A DNA stretch of 64,000 nt from Macrocystis pyrifera (lineage: Eukaryota > Sar > Phaeophyceae > Laminariales > Laminariaceae): assembly GCA_031763025.1 (NCBI GenBank), contig JASSKH010000035.1, positions 3,260,320 to 3,324,319 on the forward strand. Reading direction: 5' to 3'. Below, piece by piece: positions 22,142-34,537 of the stretch. How positions within the stretch are numbered: position 1 is the first letter of the stretch; every line of letters begins with the position of its first letter. The position numbers were made by a program, and so were the translations under genes. The notes under the pieces are model-generated. The model had not been told where the DNA came from. It saw only the letters and a list, made by a program, of their open reading frames with translations, and did no database searches.

Positions 22142-22419
22142 TGTTAAGATCATGCGGGCGGGACACTTTGTATCCCTGGACAGCTTCGCCTGTCAAGTCG
22201 GTACTCGTTGGTACTCACGTGTCTCGGTTGCTTAGAGATGGAAGAAGAGCAGCTTTATACCTTTCGTGCAAGCGGAGACTGAGACCAAGCTCGTGCCCCC
22301 CTGGAAAACCCCTGGTTTTCCACCTAAGATACGCCTCCCAAGTATTACAAATACGACCCCAGTGCCTGAACCCAGGTAATTACCGGGTTTTCAACCTCAT
22401 TCACAGCTGTTTCATAACA
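22142..22419 (-). repeat. 5' LTR of nested element
   Basis: On the plus strand it reads TGTTAAGATCATGCGGG to TTTCATAACA. It has the same length as its partner and differs at scattered positions, so the insertion is not recent. Confidence 0.85.
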
Positions 22420-23170
22420 AACACCCGAGACCTGGTGGACAGTTTAAGACTTTGCATAGATGCATACGAAGACCTTAGGGAGTTCCGAGGTACCGAAGGA
22501 CCAACGGAATATTTCCCCTTGGTGTCTGGAGTTGAGACCGCGCTGTGGGCAACTGCAGTAAAAAAAGCGGGGAAGTGGTACCGGGGGGCCTTTGAAGCAG
22601 CCGAACGGTTCATGGTGAGGTGGTACGACGATGAGGCACACCTGAGTAGGCAGCGCCGGGAATCCGCCGTAGGTGGTGCCCAAGGGAATGGGGGGAGGGG
22701 GGGCATCAAGAGGAGTGGAAGGAAACCCAACCAAGGGAAAGTGGGGAGGGGGGGCAACAGGAGGAGTAAAAAGGAAACCGCGGTGGACGAAAGTAGGAAA
22801 TAGATAGAAGACAGGATAACAAGGCACTAGGCCACCTAGGAAGTAGAACATGTCTACCAGGTATGCTCCGCCAACTGCTGCAGCTGGCTTGAATGTGGTT
22901 TCGCTTTGTCTTCTATTTCTTTTTGCGCTTGATCCTCCGTGATTTTCATAATATTGCTCTTCTTTTTATTTCTTTTAGTTCTTATGAAAGGAGTCGTGTG
23001 GCGTGGATGGATGACGAGCTTTCTTTGCTTGTTTCGTACTGTCTGACGCATCCTCTCCACAGGTGGGGCATAGTTGACGAACGCACGATGGACAAGGAAG
23101 ACAGAGTAGCAAGGTACCAGACCGACTAGTAGGGAGAACCTGGCGGATGCTACTCGTACCACAAACTGCT
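22420..23170 (+). pseudogene. LINE fragment resumed, C-terminus and 3' tail
   Basis: The segment starting CACCCGAGACCTGG at about 22421 is collinear with 44990-45400 of the third LINE copy (GACAGTTTAAGAC, GCATAGATGCATACGAAGACC). It runs through the end of the ORF and into a 3' stretch similar to 45410-45730. A motif around GTAGCAAGGYACCAGRCCGAC occurs twice in the tail, near 22820-22850 and 23105-23130, as it does in the third copy. Confidence 0.8.
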
Positions 23171-23231
23171 GCGGCTCCCTGAAGGGTGCCTTTTAGTTGA
23201 GCTTCGGTTTGCCTGGTATTTCCAAGGCTTA

Positions 23232-23545
23232 TTACAGTGACTGAGAATCGTAACGGGACGGGACGGGACAATTTTGACTTGTTTGGCGGCAAGAAAAGTG
23301 AAAACGGGACGGTAAAATGAGGACATAGAAATTTGGCGGGGCGGGACGGGACGGGGCAGAGGGTGCATTGTTTCTCGACGGGACTGGGCGGTAAAACTCA
23401 ATGGGGCAGATTTTCACGACGGGACGGGGGGGCAAAATATTTTTTTCCTCGGCGGGACGGGACGGTTAATATACAATATTTCTCTCGGCGGGACGGGACG
23501 GTAAAAAAAAAATCCTGGGCGGGACGGGACGGTCAACATTCTCCC
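23232..23545 (+). repeat. GGCGGGACGGGACGGTAAAA minisatellite, array 1
   Basis: The core word GGCGGGACGGGACGG is followed by TAAAAT-type spacers of variable length, repeated about eight times with decay. The same unit occurs at 24515-24800. No coding sequence. Confidence 0.8.
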
Positions 23546-24514
23546 TCTTTCCAGCTGCAAGGCCGGCGCGGTTGTTTCCCGCACTGTTGTTTGCGGGCAG
23601 GGAGCCGTCCCGAGGCAGGTAACTTTCTGACCACCGTGCAGATGACGTTTTTCTTCCCAACCGGCGGCTCAAACTCCGAGAAGTGTTGCCACACCGGCGA
23701 CGTCTTCTGATTCCTTCCCACTCATGTCAAATGATCTTCACGGAATGAGGAACAGACGACCACGAGTGTATCCTTGGACGGGAAGAGGCAAGTTGTGTCG
23801 GCGGGAGGAGACTATTGTTGTTGCTGTTGTTGTTGTTCTCACATTAACTCTCAAACGAAGCAGTCCGTGGTCACACCAAGGTGCTGGAGTTCTAGGAAGA
23901 TCCGAAAAACCATAAAAAATCGACATTCGGCGGCCTAAAACCACACGAGACGAGGAAGGCGCACACAAGACAAAATCAAAGTTCAAATTGACCTAAAACA
24001 TCATGGTCGCGGGTAATCCTCTCAACTACAACATAGAGTTCCCCCCCGTTCCCACCACTAACCCACTTACCAACTCGTGGCTGCTGACTACAGCAGCTAC
24101 TGTCTGGAGTGCTGCCTGCACCGAAAGAAACGCACCGTAGTCGTGAAGACAGAGAGGAACACGCCTGCTGTCTGGGGTGCTGTCAGGGTGACGGCTCGCG
24201 GACATGCAGTGAAAAAGGAGTGATCGAACCTACTGTAAAACCACCCCACGAATATCAACGATCGCCATCTCTTCCCGGTCTGTTTGACACAAAAGGTGCA
24301 GCACAGCTATGATACCACGTCCGTCCCTGATAATTGCGAGGGTCATTCCCCACGAAGGGTATACAACTCGCCAACACTACAAAGACCAGTGACGTTAATA
24401 ACAAGTACATACTTTTGCCTCATGAAAAACAAAACCAGAAAAAAACACGATGACTGCTTCAGAATCTCTCGTGATGGTGTGCGTGCCGGTCTGTGACGAC
24501 GGTGCAGTTTTTGA

Positions 24515-24800
24515 TGACGGGACAGGACGGTAAAATTTACGGTGTCACGACGGTACGGGACGGTAATTTCCAACGGGAGAGATTTTATCGGCGGGACGGG
24601 ACGGTAAAATTACGGTGTCACGACGGGACGGAAGTTTAATTTCCAACGGGAGAGATTTTATCGGCGGGACGGGACGGTAAGTGACGACGGTCAGGGAATT
24701 TGTCGGCGGGACGGGACGGGACGAGAGGACGGGACTATTTTAACGACGGGACCATTTTGACGACGGTTTTACCGTCCAGTAACGTCCCGTCCCGCCGTTA
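24515..24800 (+). repeat. GGCGGGACGGGACGGTAAAA minisatellite, array 2
   Basis: This is the same unit as at 23232-23545. Two copies of a longer block (CGGTGTCACGACGG, then CAACGGGAGAGATTTTATCG) are in tandem near 24538-24670. The last units are inverted (TTTTACCGTC, GTCCCGTCCCGCC at 24770-24800). Confidence 0.8.
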
Positions 24801-24989
24801 CCGCTGTTATCGTTCCGCCAAAATACCGTCAGAAGCCTTGGTTATTTCCCTTAGTTCTTAGTCTTACTCTGTTTGCAGGTGGTGGTGGTGGTGTGTCTTT
24901 GGCAGCTGTTTGTTTTTCATTTCTACCGAGGTATTCTTCCACTCCAGAGTTATTGGAGCCTGTCCTGCGACCACAGAATGCATTGTATT

Positions 24990-25680
24990 GTTGTTGTTGT
25001 CTTCACATTAAATCGTCCTTTCTACCCAGCTTCATCAGTACACCCAACGTCCGTCCTGATTCCTTATCCTAGAGAGATACTGATTCTGTGGTCACAGACT
25101 GAGACAGAGGAAGACAAAAAAAAGCAAGACAGTAATCGCAAATTCAAGGGTCAAGCACGTGAAGGGCCAGCGTACCGGGTACGAGAACACAACAACACAA
25201 GCAAGACTAGAAAATGTGGCGATGAGTTAATGTGAGAACAACAACAACAACAATAGCTGCCACATCCCTCGCCGGGAGGCGCGACAGTTTTTTTATTTCA
25301 TCTTTATTTTTCTCTTTCGTTCGATTTGTTTTCTATTTTCTCTGTTCTCTGTTTTTTTTGTCTCGTTCGTTTTCTCTCTTCCATAGAATGTATGTGTCGT
25401 GCCTGTCGTATCCAGTATGCATGATGACATGACATTGTCTACTTTGCTCTGCGTACCGCATACCAATGAATGTAGTATCTCAGTGTGTTTTCTTTCTACC
25501 CGTCGACATCCGGCACAACCAGTGCAGTGTCCGTCCCGATTCTCAATCCTACGCGTAGAGCGTACAAGTTATGTGGTCAAAAAAAAAAACACGGAGATAC
25601 ATTACTTGTTGCGTACCAGTATGCAGTAAGCACAGCAGTAGACAATGCAATGTCAGGTGGCGTAATGTTATGACCACAGT
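24990..25680. repeat. Cluster of LINE 3' tail fragments in both orientations
   Basis: 24994-25110 is a reversed tail (TTGTTGTTGTCTTCACATTA, then CTACCCAGCTTCATCAG). 25228-25255 is an AAC microsatellite after TTAATGTGAG. 25380-25480 is a plus-strand tail piece, and 25490-25660 a reversed one (CTACCCGTCGACATCCGGC). All share the terminal sequence of the LINE at 29780-29896 and 46100-46188. No gene. Confidence 0.65.
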
Positions 25681-25872
25681 AAAGTCTAGAGAGTCACAGA
25701 AGGAGGAAAACGTGACGACATACCTTTGGTAGCTTCGGCCTGCCCCGACCTCGGGGTGGGCCGGAGCCCATCGCAACCTACGACGGTCTGCCGGTGGTCA
25801 TACGAGCCCCAGCCTCGCTCGGTAGAGAGGAACCCCGTGCGGTCTGGTAGGTGAACTACTGGCGGCGCGGGG

Positions 25873-27270
25873 GTGGTGGCGATGAGTTTTATTTTCAACC
25901 CCAATGCCGAGGAGTTCGTTCCAACAGCAGAGGAGGAGCATCGCCACAGCGGAGAGCGTAATGGGGACAGCACGGGGAGAGGAGAGGCTGGGCATTGCGT
26001 GGGTAAGCAAACACCCCGACAGCGAAGACGAGAGTGTCGGGGTGGGGGTGGGCTGGGACGGCTGAACCCAGCCATTGGAAACCAAGGCACGCACCGGGCT
26101 AGAAAACAGAGAGCCTACATCGTGATACAAAGAAAAATAAGGAGAAAAAGACAAAAAAGACGGAGGGGTCGGACCTCGCGTCGGCTAGCAAAGTTTGCAG
26201 CACGCGAGGCTCGAGCGAGACAGAAGGCGGCACTCGTGACGGTAGCGACCAACAATGTGCGTACCCTGGCTCTGAAAGGGAGGAACGGGTACGGGCATGC
26301 CGAGTGTGTGCTGGCGAAGGTCCGACAACTGGGCTGTGACTTCGTTGGCCTGCAGGAAACAAGGAGACCCGGGAAGACCGAATTTTCTGCAGCAGGATAC
26401 CGGGTTTTCTGCTCTGGGCAAGAAGACACGGATGGCAGGCAAGGACTATACGGAGTTGGTTTGGCAGTGAAGGAAACGATATGCCGTAAGTTTGTTTATT
26501 ACCCACCAGTTAATTGACGAACGCCTTATATCTATGTGCTTCGAGCTGACTGGTGAAAGCGTTGCGATCAACCTAGTTGTTGTCTATGCCCCAACGGAAG
26601 CCAACCTCAACATACAGATGAAAGAGGAGTTTTGGAAAAAATTGGGGCACACGGTTGAGCAGATTCCAACGAAGGAATGCCTGTTCGTGCTGGTAGACGC
26701 AAACGCACGGACTGGAAAGAGGATGGAAGGGTGCGGTGACGGTAGGGTGCTTGGAGCGTTCGGACGTGATGAGCTCAACAATAACGGCAAACGCCTGCTG
26801 GCATTCGCTTCAGACAATAAGCTCGCTCTCACGAACACGTTTTTTAGCGCTCGCAAGGGTGGAATATCCCATACGTTCAACGGCATCAGCAGCCGCAACG
26901 ACCAAAGACGGATTGACTACATCCTAACCCGCCAAACACACCGACCTCGCGTGCATGATGTTAAGGTCCACCCCCAGCCTCCGCCCCCAGCCAAGGCGGA
27001 TTCAGACCATAATATCCTATATGCGATGGTCCGTCTCAGCGGTCGTTTCGCACCCAACAGACACGTACGAACGAAAAACAAAATTCGGGCTTTCGACCGG
27101 CAGAAGTTTCGATCCGACGGAGATTGCAGGCAGCGAGTCGTGGCGCGGATCCTTTCAAAGCTTCCCTTCCTTCCCTCGCAACCGAACAGTATCTCCGAAA
27201 TGGCTGAATCCTTTGCGGAAGTTATTCTTGATGCAGTAGCGAGACCGCGGAAACCTCAGCCGCCATACAA
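25873..27270 (+). pseudogene. LINE endonuclease region
   Basis: A basic N-terminal segment (RRKRQKRRRGR) is followed by VATNNVRTLALKG, FVGLQETRRPGK (the Glu of the EN active site), VVVYAPTEANLN, LVDANARTGK (in the position of the GDFN motif) and RIDYILTRQTH, ending ADSDHNILYAMV (the Asp-His pair). One frameshift lies near 26500. Known role: nicks target DNA to prime reverse transcription. Confidence 0.85.
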
Positions 27271-27275
27271 CTCGC

Positions 27276-29360
27276 ATGGGATGCGAGGGAGGATGCCCGT
27301 CGAGTCATGCACATCAGAAGGACAAAACCGCGTGGAAGACGCTGAGGACGGCGTGCGCGAATCTGCGAAGGGCGATAGATACAGCGTTGCACGCCTACTT
27401 CGAAGAGTACCTTGCTGAAACGGAGAGACTGCTCGCAGACAACGACCAGCGGGTTTTCTACAAACACTTGAAGGGCACGGTGGGATTGGACGGTCGAAAG
27501 GCGAGAAGCGAGCAGTTCATCCGGGACGAGGATGGCACGCTACTAAGGGACAAGGTGCGCATTCTTGAACGGTGGGCGAGGTTTTTCGGCACCCTCTTGA
27601 CCACGAAATCTTCTAAGCTTGACCCAACCATCAGCGCTCTATTTCCACAACGGCCGTTGGCACCATCGCTTGGAGATGAACCGACCATGGATGATATGAC
27701 GGCGGTAATTCGGGGTATGCCAAACTGGAAAGCGGTGGGACCAGACTCCCTTCCGGCCGAGTTACTGAAAATCGACCACCCCGAATTCATCCGGTACTTC
27801 ACAACTTACTTGTCAACGTGTGGAGAACGGGTAACGTCCCCCAGCAATGGAAAGATGCGATCATTAAGGTCTTTCATGAAAGGAAAGATCGCTCTGATTG
27901 CAACAATTACCGGGGGATTTCGCTTGTTGCCCATTCAGGCAAGGTTTTGCTGAAAATGGTCGCGTCCCGCCTCAGTAACTACTGCGAGGCCGAAGGGATA
28001 CTCCCCGAGGAACAGTGCGGCTTTCGCACGATCAACGGTCGATATGCTGTTCGTCGTGCGCCGACTGCAAGAACTCGGACGAGCTAGAAAACCCCCCCTG
28101 TACATGTGCTTCATCGACCTGCAGAAAGCATATGACTCCGTCGACCGTGAGCTGCTGTGGGTGGTGCTCGCACGCTCCGGCGTACCAGAGAAGATGCTAA
28201 CCGCTATCCGCCAATTCCACGAAGGCATGCGAGCCCGCGTGCGTACGGATGACGGCGAGCACTCGGAATGGTTCGACGTCACTCAGGGGCTGCGGCAAGG
28301 GTGTGTCTTGTCACCACTTCTGTTCAGTATCTTCTTCGCTGCTGTGATACACACCGTGCTGGTACGCTTCAGTGAAGACCCAGATATTTTGAGGAACTTG
28401 GTTCACCTCGCGGAGGACCTCGGCGAGGACGGGGTGAAGGTTGACCCACTAACTTGCGTACGGAGGGAAGTATGGGGTATACTGTACGCGGACGATGCAG
28501 GCATTGTGTCTTAAGTCGGCGGAAGGCCTTGCGAAGATGATGACCGTCATTGTGACCGTTTTCGAAGCAGCAGGCCTCACCGTATCCGAAAAGAAAACGG
28601 AGACCATGCTGCTGCGGACACCGAATCAGGCACCCCAGACCTCACCACGCGTCATCGAAGCGACGGGACAGAGATATAGACAGACGACGCAGTTTTTGTA
28701 TCTGGGCAGTCTTGTCGTCGCAAGCGCTGACATTATGCCAGAGATCACACGACGGATCCGACTCGCATGGGCATGCTACAATCGGTTCAAACGGGAACTG
28801 TATGAAATGGAGGATGCCCCGTTCACTCTAAAAGTGCGCATGCCGAGGTGATGGAGACCCTGCTGTACGGCTGCGTGACGTGGACTCTTGGTCAGGAGCA
28901 CTTCGCTGAACTCCGAACGGCACACCACAAACTCCTCCTACGGATCATTGGTTTCCAGCGCCGGCAACGCACTGACCACCTCATGTCGTACGCCAAGGTC
29001 CTCAAAAAAGCACAATGCGAGAGCGTTGAGACGACCATCCGCAAAAGACGCCCCCTCTTTGCGGGGGCCGTACAGCGGGCGACCAATGAGCGGCTGACCC
29101 GCCGGGTGGTGTTTGGGACGGTGGCTGGTGGGGAGAACCCAGGACCAGGTCGACCGGAAAAGACCTGGGCCCAATGTCTAGCAGACGACCTCAGGGTTTT
29201 CCAAGCCACCGAGGGGTCCACGGAAAGCTCCCCTCTGCTGTTCGGAGTAGAAACGGTGTTATGGGAAGTAGTACCGGGGGGTCGTCGACGCGGCGGACTG
29301 TTTCACGGTGAGGTGGCACAGGGACGAGGCACAGAGGAGCCGGCTACGCCACGCAGATGA
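27276..29360 (+). pseudogene. LINE reverse transcriptase and C-terminal region
   Basis: The motifs in order are [70 protein letters not shown] and the catalytic [10 protein letters not shown] followed by an in-frame stop at 28512. Then come [32 protein letters not shown] and GTVAGGENPGPG. The active-site Asp residues are intact; the frame is not. Confidence 0.9.
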
Positions 29361-29989
29361 GGACGCCAAGAACGGCGACAACGGGAGGGGGGGGGGGGGG
29401 GGAAGGGCAGCCGTACTGATACAGCTGTCGACGAATGCAGAAACGAAATGATAAATCGGGTGGCTAGGTATCGGTTCGACTAGCTCTTATAGATTGTTGC
29501 CTGTAGCTCCCTCTCTTTCGTGTCGCTTCATCCACGCAGCAGATATATGTCCTTCCTGAGTACGTATGCTGCCCGTCTGGCAGCCTTTCTGAAGTCCTTG
29601 CGTCGCTTGTATTCTGTTTTCATTTCAATTCTTTGTTTTTCTTGTCTTTCTGCCCTTATATTTTGGTCCTGCTTGTGTTGTTTCTCGTACCCGGTGTGCT
29701 GACATTTCACTTGCTTGACACTTGAATTTGCGATTTTTTTTTTTTTTTTAATTTTTTTTTTGGTCTTCCTCTGTCTCACAGTCCGTCACCACGGAGTCAG
29801 TATCTCTCTAGGATAAGGAATCAGGACTGACACTGGGTGTACTGATGAAGCTGGGTAGAAAGGACGATTTAATGTGAAGACAACAACAACAACAACAGAG
29901 TACCAGTCAGCAGTATCTCTCTAGGACATTGAAGAATCGGCACGGACACAGACACTGTGGTTGTGCTAGATGTCGACGGTTCGGTTGTG

Positions 29990-30420
29990 TGTGTTCTTCA
30001 CATTAAACCATTATTTCTACCAGTCGACATCCAGCACAACCAGTGTCCGTGCCGATTCTTCAATCCTAGAGAGATACAAGTTCTGCGGTCACAATACTAC
30101 CTACGCCACAGATATGCTACAATACTGCTGTACATTGTTAGGTATGCTTTTTTTTCTCTCTTTCGATTCATCTTCTCTGATTTTTTTTCTGTTGTTTCCT
30201 TTTGTTTCTCTCTATCATGGAATGTGTATGTCGTTCCTGTCGTATCCAGTATGATGACATGGCATTGCATTGCTCACTATGCTTACTGTACTGCATACGT
30301 GGCAACGTAGTACCTCTGTGGCCTAGCTTTGTGACTAGGATTGAAGAGTCTGCACGGACACTGGTTGTGCTGGATGTCGACTGGTAGAAAAAACGGTGTA
30401 ATGTGAAGAAAAAAACAACA
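29990..30420. repeat. Foldback pair of LINE tails
   Basis: The left end TTCTTCACATTAAACC and CAGTCGACATCCAGCACAAC recur inverted at 30330-30415 (GTTGTGCTGGATGTCGACTG, then TAATGTGAAGAA). The arms are about 100-130 bp. The centre holds other pieces of the same tail. Confidence 0.65.
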
Positions 30421-31610
30421 TGCAGGAAACACAGCAGCAATAGTCAATGCAATGCTATGTCATCATACTGGATATGACAGGCACGACATACATATTCTAT
30501 GAAGGAGAGAAAACGAACGAAAACAAAGAAAACAATGAAAACAAAGAAAATAGATCGAAAGAGAAAAAGGAAACAAGGAAAGAAAAAAACTGTCTTGCCT
30601 TCCCGCAGGAAAGAGCGGTTTCATGTGAAAAACAAACTGGATGCGATAGGCACGGCATCCACATTATATTAAAGAGAGAAGACGAGAAAAACAAAAGTGT
30701 CGGGCTCCCCCATAGTTACAGTAGTGGATGTGACAGACAACGCAGAACGAGCTTAAGAACCAAGGAAAATCACAGGCAAACCGGAGCACAACAAAAACAT
30801 CTTCGTCCCCAGGTCGTCCCGAGTAAACTGATCGCTTCTTGTTTTTTTCCCTCCCAAACCGCAGTAGTACTCTTCACTTGCTTGCAGAACCTTCGCTGTT
30901 CGTTATTTATCGGCTGGGAGCCTCAATGTTTCGGCGAGTTACATACTCTTCAAAATACGAATGTACTACGCGACTGACATGGTTGATTGAGGGTCGAAAT
31001 AACACTCGCGACTATTCGCTGGCGACACAGTTAGCAGTTCGTCTGACATGAACACCTAGAACGGTCGGCCTTTTGGCGCCTTGCATGCTTCTCTGTCGGG
31101 TGCACAGCAGTGTGACCGGAGAGACGAACCTTCATGTATACGCTGTTGTGGTCTGAGTCCGCCTCAGCTGGTCGGGGAGGCTGATGGACGACTTTAATTA
31201 ACATGTACTTACTCTACTACCTGTAGGCCGATGAGCTTGTCGGGTTAGGATGTTAGGATGTGGTCAATCCCGCTTACGGCAGTACGGGCCGCGGTGCCAT
31301 TGTGTGTATGTACGCGATACTCCACTCTTGGTTGTTTGTTTGTGCTGAAAAAAGTGTTGGGAGTACGTATTATTAAGTATGTATAGAGTGAGACCTAACT
31401 TGCAATGTGGTGGCGAACGGCAAAGTAATTCCCAGTAGGTTTTGCAAGCTGTGAGCTCGTCGGATCTTTAGGCGTGTTTTTTACTTCAAAATTGGGTGGC
31501 GCGGTCTGCACTTGGGAAACGTCGTCCGCAATTGAGAATTTCCTGGTTAGAAGCAAACGCGGCGCAGCCGCATTTATGGCCAGTTTTGGTCCGTTTTGGC
31601 TGCAGTTTGG

Positions 31611-31645
31611 GGGCAGGGTTAGGGTTAGGGTAAGGGTTAGAGGTT
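31611..31645 (+). repeat. Interstitial telomere-type TTAGGG array
   Basis: GGGTTAGGGTTAGGGTAAGG continues GTTAGAGG: about four TTAGGG units with one slip and no shelterin-length array. Shorter related words occur at 17047-17063 and 62710-62750. The flanking stretch 30721-34500 contains no gene that I can support; it has a TTA microsatellite at 33745-33785. Confidence 0.75.
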
Positions 31646-34537
31646 GGATTCGGTCTTCGCCCGTACCTTCATCCCAACACGAAGCAAATTACCTTCAGAA
31701 CAGCATGCCAACCTAAAGATCCGAGCTCGCGCCTGTATGTTCCCAGTAGACTATTTTCAATCATCATTGCACCCTATAATGCAGCAAGTCTCTGGCCACC
31801 GCGCGTTATATTTAGCATTGAGCATCCATCCAACACTTATTCGATGGGATCTGTTCGACTTTCCTACAGTTTTTGCCAGAAAATGCGTCTCAGCACGGCG
31901 TGCTTGGTACATTCTGATGGAGCGTATGCAACGACGAATATAACTGCCTCGAATTTACCAGCCAACTCGAAGCGCATCTACATGCATACACACGTAAATA
32001 AGCCGTTTTCAATGAAATCGTTAGTGTACACGGCAGACTTTTTGTGGTAACTAATTTTGAGATGAGTTCACCTTTCGTTCAACACGATAATCGTGTAGAT
32101 GCTGGCAGCAGCAGCAGCACAGGCTGGAGATTGCAGCACACTCTTGGACGTGAACGATATCTCTAAACCAAACTGGTGGCGATTAACAGAGAAAGTAGGC
32201 GACGCAGCACGGCGGTACTCGCACTCTCCGGCTGGAAGGCTTAGTGCTCGTGAAAAGCTATACACCTGGTACCTGCTTGACGTTCCGAAATGTTCAACTC
32301 TCACCACCTGGTACATTACTACAGATATAGGTACAGCAGCAGTATGATGAATCATGAGAACATGCGGCCATCATGCGGCGTAATCCACAGGTCATATCGT
32401 CACAATCGTGTACCAGATAAAGCATGCTCATCTTCTGGCCACAACGAGAGAACATCAACAGCAACCAGGTATGTATTCGGCAGATGAACGATCAGACACG
32501 ACAGCTCCTGCGAACGACAGCCCAAACATCGAAATTGCGACGTCAGCAACCAGTTGGCGCTACGACTATATTTCATATTAGCGACGAAAAAGTGGATGAA
32601 CTTGATAAAAACAGATTGAAGCTGCTGTATCCCATCTCCCATCCTCACAACTCAACGCTCACCGACAGATTAGCAGCCGCCGCTGGAGCAGCAGACATAC
32701 TTAATCCCCGACTGACAATGCTCTGACCCGTTATGAGCGTCTGCCGTCGGAAGGGAGGACCCTCCCTGGAAGATGAGTGGAGTCGCTTCGAGGGAGAGCC
32801 GGCTTCTCGCTGCTGCTGTACCTGCAAAACCCACCCTCGCGAGCGAGGCACGCCTCGTATGAAGCCGGCGATAGCTATCAGGAGCAGAGGTCTTGGTCTC
32901 CCCAAACTGTGGTGGCGCGTGCACTGCTGTGACGTGGAGGGCTCCCGGATACGGGGTCCAGCCTGCGCGAAGCCTGACATTCACTTCACGGAATCCAGCA
33001 GGCGCGCCTTGGGTACAGTCTACCCTATTTCAATAGCCGGCTGTAGGAGGTCGCAGGTCGCAGCACTTGCTGAGCGTTGGGATTTCCCCAAAATTGATGC
33101 TGGATTTCTGTACTATCCTGGATACCAAACCGCTGGGTTCTGTGTCGATTGCGCTCTCGGTTTCGTTTCTGGTGCTTGGTTTCCTCCCTATTATGATATA
33201 TGCGTACGAATACTTTCTCTCGACTTATCTATACCTCCTCCTATTGAAACTAAAATGCTGTAGATATATGTATACCCGTCGACTGCTTACTGCGCCTTTT
33301 CGTGACCACGGCCTGGAGGCTGTTGTTGTTGTAGATAATGGCGATCAGAGTAGCAAGACGTCGGTATATATGTATAACCACACCTCGGACAGATCATATT
33401 GATGATCTGGATCATTCCTCACCTGCCAGTTGTGAGAGGTTGTTCTGTGTTGTGCAGAATCTTATCTGCATAATAAATATCCAACGCAGAAAACAAACCA
33501 AACTTACTTGACAATTGTGCTACTCGTAGAGCATTCGGGCCCTACACGATACCCAGCAACAAGAAGAGCTGCTGCAGCTGCTGTAGGTCACATACAAGTA
33601 CTAGATCGCAATATATCTGCTTTGAAAGATCTACTACTGTAGACTACCAGGTATAAAGTAAAGAAGTGGGAATCGATTTTCTCTCCCAAGGGTGTGGTCA
33701 TCATTCATGGTCATCTACTCTCGGAAAAAGAGTCGCCTTCGTAGTTTTTCTATTGTTATTATTATTATTATTATTTTTTTTTTTTCACCAACCATGCAAC
33801 CATGGACATAATGTCATGTTCCGGTTGTAATCCAATCCAGGTGAACCCAACCTCCTGGCCTTTCCTCCCCCGCCGGAAGGAAGCTTGCGTTTCCTGGAAT
33901 ATCATAGCGCTGTAGTACTGCTGTAGTACTTGTTTGGTGGTGCTCTCGAACTACATATATATACTACGATATGTAGTACGAGTTGTAGGCATGGTGTTGT
34001 ACCAGGTATACGCTATTACATAAATAACTAACTGCCGTCGTTGTTGTATAAATAGAACAACAGAGGCAAGGATATGGCGTTGCTGTGCTGTTCCCTACCA
34101 AATACAGTAGGTGTTGCTGACAGATACCGATCAATACCGACCGATACACGGGCGGAGCAACATACGCCAAACGCATAAATACGAGAGCGAGGCAGGGATA
34201 GTTTGAGTGACGCGCGATATCACACTATCAAATAATATGTATATCCCCACATTATAGTGGAGGCGATATTGTACAGGAAGAAGAGAGGCTGTTTTGCACA
34301 TCTTCGTGCACGCATTCGGAAGACATCATTAGGGCGAGGGCGAGCCAAACAACTATCAGTTCAATGCTGCAGTGACACCAAACAAATGTAACCTCAAGAC
34401 AAAAACGTCAGCACAACCCCCCAAACGAGTGTCATGGGTGTATCACGAGCAAACTCTGAGCGATTATAGTACTGAGCGGGTGGACAGACCCCCCCCCCTG
34501 GCAGCTGCAATACAAAACCCAACGTCGAAAAACTATA

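Larger units (their letters stand above)
20106..22419 (-). mobile_element. Deleted gypsy-family LTR element nested in a LINE
   Basis: Two LTRs of 278 bp each (20106-20383 and 22142-22419) flank 1758 bp of internal sequence. In minus-strand reading it starts TGTTATGAAAC, has a primer-binding site TGGCGTCTTCGGC at 22139, a gag-position segment (about 21620-20930) related to 1-420, then the T-rich 3' region and the purine-rich site before the right LTR. NADAR, pol and integrase are all absent, so it is non-autonomous. The LINE sequence reads across it (GGGGAGAA at 20098-20105, ACCCGAGACCTGG from 22423). I could not define a clean target duplication. Confidence 0.88.
25690..29896 (+). mobile_element. 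LINE (APE-type non-LTR retrotransposon), near full length, decayed
   Basis: This is the longest LINE copy. It has an Arg-rich N-terminal part, an apurinic-type endonuclease, a reverse transcriptase, a C-terminal region and a 3' tail. The tail ends TTTAATGTGAAGACAACAACAACAACAAC at 29896; such short tandem ends are typical of RTE/CR1-like elements. At least six frameshifts break the ORF (near 26500, 27270, 27820, 28025, 28500 and 28850). Confidence 0.88.

Noticed and set aside
22401..22851. Proline-rich minus-strand frames as a secreted protein
   Set aside because: Antisense of the LINE C-terminal region and its G-rich end.
23232..23545. CRISPR-like array
   Set aside because: Units are degenerate, spacers are AT-rich decay products of the same unit, and the host is eukaryotic.
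29130..29150. GENPGP in the LINE protein, like a 2A ribosome-skipping peptide
   Set aside because: The family pattern needs Glu two residues before the Asn and a preceding D-V/I; here Glu is directly before Asn, and the stretch lies inside the conserved C-terminal domain.
32733..33263. 176-codon plus-strand frame
   Set aside because: No domain, no splice context, amino-acid makeup like random GC-rich sequence.
33067..33402. Hydrophobic frame that could be a membrane protein exon
   Set aside because: T-rich composition makes hydrophobic codons by chance; no start context or homologous pattern.
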